Source: Picochlorum sp. 'celeri'
Taxonomy: Eukaryota > Chlorophyta > Trebouxiophyceae
NCBI GenBank assembly: GCA_010909725.1
Contig: JAACMV010000005.1
Coordinates: 1-64,000, forward strand
Direction: 5' to 3'
Length of the DNA stretch: 64,000 bases
The notes below the pieces were generated by a model, which saw only the letters and a program-made list of their open reading frames with translations, had not been told where the DNA came from and made no database searches. This document shows, one piece after another, positions 45,004 to 54,118 of this stretch (position 1 is the first letter of the stretch; every line of letters begins with the position of its first letter). The position numbers were made by a program, and so were the translations under genes.

Positions 45004-45329
45004 CACGTGAAAAGACTCCGTGTTGCTCTCGAGTTTGCCCCGTGGTGGAGACTGTCCACGGCATCTCATACTCTGATTCTGCCACAACAGACACTAACTA
45101 TGACATGGGGTTTGAACTGTAGATAAGGGCAGGCGGATATGGCTGTAGACATGTGACATGGTATTACGTGGCTCTCATGTAAATTCAAGAGGTATGCTCT
45201 GCTCAAAATTCACGGTGCAACGAACATCTCTGGACACCAACATGGCTGGTTTTGTTTTTTAAATAAACGTTGGAGTGCAATGATGTTGACGCGTCTGTCG
45301 TTTTTTGTGTGCAGGATATAGTAACCACC
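45004..45329. other. upstream flank of Fanzor copy 2
   Basis: About 325 bp from the end of the tandem repeats to the Fanzor start. No TIR pairing with the sequence beyond the gene was found. An acceptor-like TTTTTTGTGTGCAG at about 45301-45314 may mark the end of a leader intron. Confidence 0.35.
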
Positions 45330-48300
45330 ATGTCGAAATCAAAGAAAAGAAAGAGAGCTACTAAACCAACCACCAGTTCTGGGGAAGAAAACCTCCTCCA
45401 TGGAGACCACATTTGGAACACCCAGTCCATTAACTGTTCATTTGGCGGTTTTTGCAAGATAGAAAGTCTGCGAGATGCCCTTCGCAAGCAAAATCATTGG
45501 TTCAGCCAGCTAGATGTGCATGTCCATAATGTGATGACCATCTATATCAGCGAGAATGAAGGGCAGATGTTTCCGGGTGGGGTTATAGACGAAAACACAG
45601 GCAAAGAAAAAAAATGCACAACAGGGGATCTGGTTAAGGTCTGGGACTGTAGCGTATGCAACTGTGTTGCAGTGCCTCCGGAACCAGAAGATCAGGCAAA
45701 ACAAAAACGAACAGACCCTCGCCCGGAAGAAAGCATTCTACGACCTGTGTGCAAGGTATTGTGCAGACACTGGGGATAGCACGAGATTGGAGTAATGAGG
45801 ACTTGGCTAACTTTTCTGCCGTATCCAGCAACAGAGAAGGACAGCTGTACCAACCACCACAACCACCTTGCCAAGTATGATGTGTATCTTTCTCGATTCA
45901 TTCACTATTGTCTACAGTCTGAAGACAGTTTTCTTGGCGAACATCTGTATCTATTTGAAGGACTGACTAGAAAGCAGTATAATTTTGTTTCCGGTAGAAT
46001 AATGGCGCTGTTGAGGGAAGAGAAGGCGAGCAACAATGCTAATGACGATGATGACGAAAAGGAGAACGAGAGCAATAACACCAAGAATGATGAACAGGAG
46101 AAGAAGAGCATCCATAAAATGTTGGAGGGAACCAGTCCACGTAGTAGAGAAGGGATACCTGAAAAGGTTTGGGATACATTGGAGTGTTTCATGTCTGACT
46201 TCCTCCTGCCAAACTACTACAATAAAAAAATCGTAGATTTCGATTACCAGGAGAGGAGCGTAAAATTATATCAAATGCTCCAAGTCCTGGCACCCCATGG
46301 ACGGGAGATGCAGAGGTTGGCACTGGAGAACAGGAAGAGGATGGGGCAGAGAGAAACAATCAGTGCTGCAGAAGCAGACAATCTCTTTGCGATGCCGAAA
46401 TTTAGATCTCTAGGCGGAGACACAGATTGGAGAGGAACTGATGGCAACCGTTTCCGGGCTCTGTATGACAACAAGCAAATCGAAGATCTCTATGCCGAGA
46501 TGAGGAAGAAGAAAGAGATAGACGGGGACAGGCTCTCACGTGTCGAAAGGATTGCATATAATGTCATCAATGGGTTTGTACGAAGAAGGAATGCGATGAC
46601 CCGAAAAACACCGAGAATGAGGAGGCAACAGAAATGGGCTTTTGATCTGTGTCCCCAAGCAAGCTACCGTGCTAAATACATGCCCCTCACCAACACCGGT
46701 CTTCAACAGCTGCTGAAATTCATCGCCAAGCGCGATGAAAAAGTGAAGGAATCGAGACGAAGAGTACAAGAGCTACAGGAAGAAGACGTGGCGTTTATGA
46801 TGGAGGAAGGCATTGACAAGGATAGCAGCCTTGCGAAGCACTTGCTTAGTTTTAGATATTGGGACGAATGCTTCAATCTGAAAACCGTGATGAAGGATAA
46901 ATATCCAGAGGATCCCAGGTCGTTTCTCCTAATGTGCTACCAACACCCTGATCAAATCCCAAAGGCCAAGAGATTTGGAAACTTTATATCCACAGATGGG
47001 TATGGTACGACAGCATCGCTGGAAAAGCTAAAAGAAGGCATCGACAAAGATATCTGCAAACTCGGCAAACAAATTGCTACTTTGAAAGATAAGAAAGGCA
47101 AGACGAAAAAAGAGAAGGAGGATCTGGAAACCCTTAAGGAGCAGAGGAAACAAATGTGGTTGGACCAGAAGAAGCAACAGTACAACATCCCTGAGGAAAG
47201 TGGATTCACAGTGACTCACATTCTCCGTCAGGAAGATATGGATACTGTAGAGTCACTTTTAGATAGATGGATCAAGGAGTCAGGAGACATATCAAAGGAG
47301 TGCGGCGACATGGTTGTCACCATGAAAAGAGAATTCATGACGGTCTTCGAGCAAGTCAGGCAGGGGGATCCTGATCGATCCAGAGGAAGAGATACAATGG
47401 ATTTCAATGCACGCCTGCTTCATGATCTTGCCAAAGAATGGATTGAAAAGGATATGTCGGTTGAATGGAAGGAGAGGGACATGTCAGAGGAAACTCGCAG
47501 TCAGTTTCAGAAGATGGGAAAAGAGCTGATGTCACTACTCGAGAAGGTGCAAATCTATGAAACCAATCGCAAAGTCATTGGAATAGACATGGGTAAATCC
47601 AATGTAGCGACAGCAGTATATCATGATACCTCTTTGCAAAGAGTTCACATGTCCAATGAGAAAACAAACAAGGAGGATCGTTTCAAAACGCTCAGCATAA
47701 CTAACAAGGCATGGAGGAACAAAAGTGGTCAGATGGCATACACGTTTTTGATGAACAAACGAATCACAAAATTCGTACCAGAAATGAATAGCCGTCCAAC
47801 CACAAGGACAACGAACACCGACAGTATAATGGAGTCTTATCGATTCATGAACACTCAGTGGAAGAATGGCACAGGTGCTGAATCAGGTGGAGGTTTGGAG
47901 AAAGCATTTTTTACAGGTTCTTACAGAAAGCGGAAGATGTTCCAGGGCTTTAAGAGACAGAAGGCGATAGCAGACTTTGTGATGTTGGTTCTTCAGGGAG
48001 GAGACGAGGAAGCAAGTTTCTGTCGAAAACAAGCAAAGGAAGTCATTGTGGCATATGGAGATGCCTGCCCTCGGCATAATACCAAAGGAGTGGCCCCAGC
48101 ACCAAACATGCCCTTTTATCGAAAGTTCAAAGAGCTTGCAACCTGTGTCTTGGTTGATGAACACCGTTCATCAATGAATTGTTCGGGTTGCATACAAGAG
48201 ATGAAGGATGGGTGTGTTTTCAGGTTGAAGTGCTGCAGAAACAACACATGTGTTAGAACAACCTGGAACAGGGACACGAATGCTGGAATCAACATGTTCA

Positions 48301-48368
48301 ATTTGCTACTCTGGAAGATATTGTATGGGGATCGCCCTAGAACATTCTCAAGAACTAAGAAGAAATAA
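45330..48368 (+). CDS. Fanzor (eukaryotic TnpB-like RNA-guided nuclease), nearly intact copy
   Basis: A roughly 1000-residue Fanzor1-like protein. ATG 45330 starts MSKSKKRKRATK, a nuclear-localisation-like segment. The frame is open to 45776 and again from 45795 to 48368 (857 codons), with one TAG at 45777 between. Other frames read more protein-like between 45.72 and 45.90 kb (KKAFYDLCARYCADTG, then SNEDLANFSAVSSNREGQ), so an indel or a GT-AG intron near 45756-45828 is likely. The core has KWAFDLCPQASYRAKYM, TDGYGTTASL, a long Lys/Glu coiled coil at about 47040-47180, RuvC-I IGIDMGKSNVATAVYHD, VIVAYGDACPRHN, VLVDEHRSSMNCSGC, zinc-finger CX2C..CX4C and RuvC-III NRDTNAGINMFNLLL. Catalytic Asp residues are present. 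The Glu lies in the DEH motif next to the zinc finger, as reported for Fanzors with a relocated glutamate. Confidence 0.88.
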
Positions 48369-48391
48369 GAAACAAATATGCCGTGCCATCA

Positions 48392-48409
48392 CAGTGCATT
48401 CGTGCACTG
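48392..48409 (+). terminator. 7-bp-arm TTCG-loop hairpin 3' of Fanzor copy 2
   Basis: Perfect inverted repeat CAGTGCA/TGCACTG closed by a TTCG tetraloop, 24 bp after the Fanzor stop codon. Fanzor guide RNAs are known to come from the element's non-coding end, so this may belong to such an RNA or to a 3' end signal. Function is inferred. Confidence 0.4.
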
Positions 48410-48477
48410 ATTTGCCTTCAATATTTATAGTCCCTCCTACTTAGGAAGGAATATAAAATTTACTTGTATAATGTAAT

Positions 48478-50288
48478 TCATAATCGAGTTGGTATCTTGT
48501 TGACTAACATGTTTTGCTTCACCTGATCAATAGAAACCTCCTGTCTGTGAAAAATGCCGGCTGCCAGACCAGCTGAAGCTGCAGTGTTTTGGAATACATC
48601 AGTAAAGTGGGCAGGGTTCCCAGCCCCACTGCTTGCAATGACAGGAATTGAAACAGATTTCGAAACTAGGTCTACCAATTCAATATCGAAACCCTGTCCT
48701 ACCCCATCATTGTCAATACAATTCAGCAAAATTTCTCCTGCCCCCAATTTTTCAGATATCATGGCCAATTGCACGACATCAATATCTCTGCCCTCTCTCC
48801 CTCCTTTGATAGTACATTGCCACCAGCAGTACTCTTCTCCCTTTGGGCCTATCTTATTCGTTCGTATCGTATGATGTTGAGTCTCGTCTGGCTCGCTGAC
48901 GTATACACGCCTGGGATCAATAGAGATCACCACAGCTTGTGCTCCATAGACCTTTGAGATCTGCTCAATGCAACTTTGTCCATCCATCCGCCCGTCATTC
49001 CTAATATACTCCTCTGCCGCGATCACTGCATCTCCTCCGATTGACACTTTGTCTGCACCACTCCTGAAATACTCTGCTGCCACTTCCAGAGCAGAATATT
49101 TTTTTCCCATTCGCATCGGTAAAACCCCTGATCCCGCCTCCAACAGTGAGAGGAACGAATACGTTCTCAGATGTCTGTTTCAGAACCTCAAGCATCGGTA
49201 AGTCTCCTAGAGGAAAATCTCTGAAACCTGTGATGTTTAGGAACGTCACCTCATCAGCGCCCTCTTCAAAGTACCGCTGGGCAAGTTCTACCGGCTTCCC
49301 CAAGTTTCTCACATTTCCTGAAGAAGGGCCTGCACTCTCCCGAAATCATATTGATCTCCTTTAGTGACAACTAGGTCTCCCTGGTCATTTGCACGAACAT
49401 CCAAGCAAGCAATGACCCTCTTTGCCAGACCTGGATGGTCCCAGTGATGCGTCCTCGTCTTGAGCCTCTGACGACCCTCCACCACCTAGGTACGAATCAA
49501 TTATCCTTAAGACCCAAAGCTCCAGACTTCTCTGGGTGAAATTGAGTAGCATATAAATTATTCTTGTTGACTGCTGCAATGAATTCACAGCCGTAATCAC
49601 AAGTTGCTAGCACCCATGGATCATTCTTTTCGTTTGGAGTGGCTCGATAGGAATGCACAAAGTAAACCCTCTTATCTCCAACTGAAGATAGTAAATCCGA
49701 AGGGCGCCTTTGATGCATGGTATTCCAGCCGATATGGGGCACTTGTAAACCGTTTGCTGAATCAAAACGGCCCCACTACACCTGGTATTATTCCCCAAAC
49801 CTTCGCTGCCTCCATCCCTCTTCTGATCCCTCAAAAGCACCTGCATTCCTATGCAAATGCCGAAAAATGGCTTGTCTGCCAAAATATAATCCTTCAGAGG
49901 ATTAAGAAAATCCCTCTTTTTCAAAATCTCCATGGCTTGCCCAAACGCTCCGACGCCGGGAAATATCAGCTTCTCCGCGCTGCTAATATCTTTTGGGTGT
50001 TCAACTTCTTTGATGGAGTATCCGAGTTTCCTGATCGCATTCTTGATGCTACGTATGTTACCAGCACCTGCTCACACATGCAACCCTCGAGCGTAAGTCC
50101 CAGGTTTTGTCAAAATGGACGCGCATTGATGACGTACCGTAATCAAGAAGGGTTACTTGATCATTTCGCTTTGGTGTTGTCGCAGACGCTGCAATTAGAC
50201 GGCTGCGCCTTTCCTGCCCTTGTGCACGGTCTCCAACGAGCACACTCTGTCCGCACAGAGTGCGATGATGCAATGTGGCCAGGTGCAT
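48478..50288 (-). CDS. HIS7: Imidazole glycerol phosphate synthase HisHF (HIS7)
   Basis: Fused glutamine amidotransferase/cyclase of histidine synthesis, making IGP and AICAR from PRFAR. ATG 50288 gives a leader rich in Arg, Ser and Ala (about 38 residues), probably a plastid transit peptide. Then VTLLDYG is spliced over the GT-AG intron 50068-50137 to [18 protein letters not shown]. The HisH domain shows [11 protein letters not shown] and the nucleophile loop in FFGICIGMQ. The catalytic His/Glu end ([10 protein letters not shown]) is at about 49.51 kb. The HisF barrel has [97 protein letters not shown] and [12 protein letters not shown]. Frame breaks lie near 49.10, 49.36, 49.50 and 49.74 kb. 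Divergent from eRF3 by 286 bp. Confidence 0.94.
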
Positions 50289-50574
50289 GTTCTTTTTCCT
50301 GTTCTTAGAATTTATTTGGGCAGCAGCAGATAGCCCAGGAACTGTCCTTGCAGCTGGATCGTGGGGATGGAAACTGAAGGCGCATTATCCTTTCAAAGAG
50401 CTCTGTTGACCGCGTGCTGCGCAGCATGCGGTGCGACGCATGCACAGTGATGATGATACGGCGCAAGGGCGGAGACAGGTCAGCAATCATTTATTTCAAA
50501 GAAACAATCTGTATCTGTCACGAGCACATTGATCGTGGGGCATTAGATTCAGTCGCCGAGAAGACTACACAAAC

Positions 50575-52336
50575 ATGTCAGACTCTTGGGAAGAACACGC
50601 GGAGGGTTCGAAAACGACGAATTTGAATCCTTCAGCGGCATCATTCTCTTTTAATCCAACAGTCGCTACATTTGTGCCATCAGGTAAAACAAGCGAAACT
50701 GAAAAAAACGGATCAGGACTCAGGGGAGAAAGAAAGCAAAGAGGGTTCCGTCGGCAGTGGCCGTAGAAGACAAAATGGCCAGCGCTTCTCTGAAGGATGA
50801 TGATGACGCGTACTTGAAGATGAGGCACATAGAAAGGAAAAGATTGAGCGAGTGCTGACAGAACTCGACGAGCGAGGATGGCAGGTGCGTCAGAGTTTGT
50901 ATTTCCCCTGTACAAGGACCCCCATGTTCATGACGGAAATGCGATATTCGTGCAGAGAGCATATAGAATGTGGTTTTTATAGGCCACGTTGATGCAGGAA
51001 AGAGTACCACTGCCGGACAAATCTATTTCTGACAGGCGGTGTGGGATGACAGAACAATAGAGAAGTACGAAAGAGAAGCAAAAGAAAAGAATAGAGAGAG
51101 TTGGTACATGGCATACATCATGGACAACCAACGAAGAGGAAAGGGCCAAGGTACGTTGATGACGAATCCAATGGTTGTGCTTCTCCCAATTGACAGGTTG
51201 TTTTGCTCTATTGGCAGGGTAAGAGCTGTCGAAGTTGGGCGGAGCTCATTTTGAAACAACAAGAAAAAGGTTTTATACCATTTTTGGATGCACCGGGGCA
51301 CAAGTTCTTTTGTACCAAATATGATATCAGGCGCTTCGCAAGCTGATATCGGAGTAGTGCTCGTGATTTCTGCGGAAAGGGAGAGTTTGAGACAGGCTTT
51401 TGAGCGACGGTGGCCAAACCAGAGAACATGCACAGTTGGCCAAGACACTAGGGGTCTCAAAACTCATTGTGCTATCAATAAATGGATGATCCTTCGATCG
51501 TTGAGGATAAAGATGCTTGGTCACAACAGCGTTATGATGAGATTGTTGGAAAATTATCTCCCTTTCTTAGAGGGTGCGGGTACAATCCAAAAAAGGACTT
51601 GATTTATATTCCCATCTCAGGACTTATGGGGCACAATATGAAGGAACTTGTTAGCAAGGATGTCTGCCCTTGGTACAACGGAAAGCCATTTTTCGACATT
51701 CTTGATGATGTCGAAGCAATCAGTAGGGATCCTTTTGCTCCGTTCCGCATGCCAGTTATGGACAAATACAAGGACATGGGCACAGTAGTGATGGGCAAAT
51801 GCGAATCAGGTGTTGTTGCTAAAGGAGACAAGCTAATGATGATGCCAAATAAGGTCAAGGTGAAAGTCACAACTGTGTGGAGAGATGAGAACGAGGTCAA
51901 CGCAGCTCGACCTGGGGAGAATTTGAGGCTTCGTCTGGCTGGCATAGAAGAGGATGAAGTTTCTTCTGGCTTTGTGCTTTCAGACTGTAACAAGCTCGTT
52001 CCAGTCGTACACCAGTTTGAAGCACAGATTGTAGTATTGGACCTCTTGGAACACAAACCCATCCTGACAGGAGGATACACGGCAATTTTGCATTTACACT
52101 CTATAGTGGAAGAGTGCGAAGTAACGAAGATCGTCGCAGCCATCGATCCGAAAACCAAGGAGAAGAAGAAAACGAAATTTGTCAAGAGTGGATCCATATG
52201 CATCGCCCGCATTGCTGTTGAGAAGCCCATCTGTGTGGAATCTTTCCAATCAAACCCCCAGCTTGGAAGATTCACCTTGCGCGACGAAGGTCGCACTATT
52301 GCTATTGGGAAAGTCACAAAAATTCCCAAGAAATAA
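50575..52336 (+). CDS. SUP35: Eukaryotic release factor 3 (eRF3/SUP35)
   Basis: Translational GTPase that partners eRF1 at stop codons. ATG 50575 opens MSDSWEEHAEGS, followed by two overlapping PAM2-like PABP-binding motifs (LNPSAASFSFNP and FNPTVATFVPSG, residues about 17-38). A GT-AG intron near 50884-50975 is likely. The G domain has G1 GHVDAGKSTT, EKYEREAKEKNRESWYMAYI, an intron at about 51152-51217, then KTVEVGR-like, G3 DAPGH, FVPNMISGASQADIGV and G4 NKMDDPS. The clean C-terminal ORF from 51482 covers domains 2 and 3 (ISGLMGHNM, MGKCESGVVAKGD, CEVTKIVAAIDPKT, FTLRDEGRTIAIGKVTKI). Several one-base breaks between 50.76 and 51.48 kb split the G domain and are probably sequencing errors. 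Sequence ESWYMAYI plus PAM2 favours eRF3 over HBS1. Confidence 0.93.
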
Positions 52337-52585
52337 TTGTACCCTTCTCTGTAAGAAGAAGAAAGCATGTAAGCATGTAAGAATTTCTATTGTCGACACT
52401 AAAATGAGCACCAGGCAGCCCCTATTCCGTCTCAATCAGAGTTGTCTCACTCATTTGTTCATCTGTTGTCAGGTAGCCTCGGCCATTTCACTGGAAACAG
52501 ATTATATAAAATATTTTTCGAGTCGGAAATACAAATCAGTGACTTCATATTCAAGTGTAAATTGGTGGAATGAACACAGTGAATA
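52337..52585. other. eRF3 3' flank / leader of permuted tRNA-Val(CAC)
   Basis: No ORF of note. The last part (52579-52582, GTGA) is complementary to anticodon-loop positions 33-36 of the tRNA gene that follows, as expected for the precursor's leader. Confidence 0.4.
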
Positions 52586-52680
52586 CGCAGAAGGTCCGCA
52601 GTTCAATTCTGCGCTTGAGCACATATTTGTCCTCACTGAGGTCTGCTCGAGTGGTCTAGTGGTATGACGTCTGCCTCACA
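52586..52680 (+). tRNA. circularly permuted tRNA-Val(CAC): 3' half precedes 5' half
   Basis: The 3' half is at 52586-52621 (tRNA positions 38-73) and the 5' half at 52645-52680 (positions 1-37), with a 23-nt intervening sequence. Rejoined, the acceptor stem is GCTCGAG with CTTGAGC (seven pairs, one G-U). The anticodon stem is TCTGC with GCAGA (5/5) and the T stem CGCAG with CTGCG (5/5) around the loop TTCAATT. The D arm is GTCT/TGAC with AGTGGTA. The variable loop is AGGTC. The anticodon loop across the junction is CTCACAC, the usual valine form, with anticodon CAC and discriminator A73. No CCA is encoded. A TTTTT Pol III terminator follows at 52687-52691. Leader bases GTGA (52579-52582) can pair with TCAC of the loop, giving an intron-like helix for the splicing endonuclease. 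A box and B box are present but in reversed order. Confidence 0.93.
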
Positions 52681-52926
52681 GCCGGATTTTTCTTTCTTTT
52701 CCTTTTGCAGAACAAGGAAGGATCTTGGAGGGGGGTATAGGGGACGATATATCATTTGCAGTATGCATGTGAGAAGGATCGGACGTGTTCATGTCGAGAA
52801 TTCTTCCCTTCAGGTCGTTCAAGTTGTACATCAGTCATATTGAAGCTCGTCAGTACATCCAACGGGTGATCCATGCCATTAGGATCTAAAAATCTGAAAG
52901 TAAAAATTGCAAAATTGATATCGAGA

Positions 52927-53017
52927 TGTTAGACAGGAATCATAACCACTAGACCATTCGAACTGACGAGTGCAATGCACTTGTTCGAACCCAGAATTGA
53001 ACTGGGGACCTCCTGTG
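52927..53017 (-). tRNA. circularly permuted tRNA-Val(AAC): 3' half precedes 5' half
   Basis: On the minus strand the 3' half (53017-52982, positions 38-73) comes first, then an 18-nt intervening sequence containing the palindrome AGTGCATTGCACT, then the 5' half (52963-52927, positions 1-37). Rejoined, the acceptor stem is GTTCGAA with TTCGAAC (7/7), the anticodon stem CCTGT with ACAGG (5/5) and the T stem CCCAG with CTGGG (5/5) around TTCAATT. The variable loop is AGGTC, the anticodon loop CTAACAC with anticodon AAC, and the discriminator A73. The D arm is GTCT..TGAT with AGTGGTTA. T-rich runs that could terminate Pol III lie 13-25 nt downstream of the 5' half. It is convergent with the CAC gene 246 bp away and shares the same A-box and T-loop sequences. 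Confidence 0.93.
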
Positions 53018-53310
53018 AACCATTGTATGTGCTAGAAGCAGAATTTTCTCTCTTCCATATACCTGTGAAATGGCGTGGCGACAGATATTTTTGCTTTGTT
53101 AGACGCATTCGATCGTCTGAACTTCGTCAACCGAACTGAAACACAGTCTCAGGATACATAATAGTACTTTGCGTGGGATATCACAAGGTGTTGAGCAACA
53201 AGGAGTCATCAAAGTTCCGACAAAGAAAACAGGACATCTCGAGACAGGTGTTGCATTCATGTCTATCCATGCGTGCGTGGAATGGCACATATTCAAATAA
53301 AATACTTCAA

Positions 53311-54093
53311 ATGAAGGATTCGTCCAAGAAACACACAAAGAAGGGGAACAAGAGGCACAAGAACACTCTACACTCTGTTAGGTCGCATGCAGGGAACAAG
53401 AAGAAGAGTGTTCTGCAGTCGTTCAAAGAAAAACTACAAGGTAGTAAATTTAGATGGTTGAATGAAGTCCTATATACCAGGAGTGGTGATGAGGCTATGG
53501 TCTTGCTACGGGAGAATCCTGAACTGTATCGTGAATATCACCAAGGATTCAGAGAACAGACGAAGCAATGGCCGGAGAGACCGGTGGACAAAGCTATTGA
53601 ATGGTTATCCAAACGCCCTGAAGAGTGGAAGGTATTGGATCTCGGTTGCGGCGATGCTGAAATTTCAAGGCGAGCCAAGCAGGAAAATATTCAGAACTTT
53701 GACCTGTCCTCGTCAGCTCCAAACGTCACTGTCTGCAACATAGCATCATTACCACTAGAAGACGAGTCTGTGGACGCCGCTATATTCTGTTTGTCGCTGA
53801 TGGGAACAGATTATGGGTCTTTTATCGAAGAAGCCATGAGGGTGCTGAAGGAGAAGGGCTGGCTCTGGATTGCAGAGGTCCAAAGTAGGTGCATGGATGA
53901 CCAGGGCAATAATCTGGTCCATGAACTGATTTGTGCCATCGAAGCTTTAGGATTCGATCTAAGGTCAAAAACAGTCGATCAAAACAGCCATTTTTTCACG
54001 ATTGTACTGCAAAAGAAGAAGAACAAGAAGAGCAAGAAGAATTTGGTTGTCGATTGGCCGGTTCTCAAGGCTTGCACATACAAGAAACGCTAA
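53311..54093 (+). CDS. RRP8: Ribosomal RNA-processing protein 8 (RRP8), SAM-dependent methyltransferase
   Basis: Nucleolar methyltransferase, which in yeast makes m1A on 25S rRNA. The open frame extends to 53173 but only through a non-ATG codon. ATG 53311 (MKDSSKKHTKKGNKRHKN) gives 260 residues and ATG 53269 gives 274; both put a basic nucleolar-type tail first. Conserved blocks: SKFRWLNEVLYT, YREYHQGFREQTKQWPERPVD, motif I VLDLGCGDAEIS, QNFDLSS, VTVCNIASLPLEDESVDAAIFCLSLMGTDY, EAMRVLKEKGWLWIAEVQSR and HFFTIVLQKK. Intact single reading frame without introns. Confidence 0.94.
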   Translation: MKDSSKKHTKKGNKRHKNTLHSVRSHAGNKKKSVLQSFKEKLQGSKFRWLNEVLYTRSGDEAMVLLRENPELYREYHQGFREQTKQWPERPVDKAIEWLSKRPEEWKVLDLGCGDAEISRRAKQENIQNFDLSSSAPNVTVCNIASLPLEDESVDAAIFCLSLMGTDYGSFIEEAMRVLKEKGWLWIAEVQSRCMDDQGNNLVHELICAIEALGFDLRSKTVDQNSHFFTIVLQKKKNKKSKKNLVVDWPVLKACTYKKR

Positions 54094-54118
54094 TCCTGTA
54101 ATTATTTTAAATATAGCT

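Noticed and set aside
45756..45828. A definite 73-bp GT-AG intron in Fanzor copy 2
   Set aside because: Donor and acceptor look right, but removing it does not join the upstream frame to the 857-codon ORF, so at least one indel must also be present. Kept only as a possibility.
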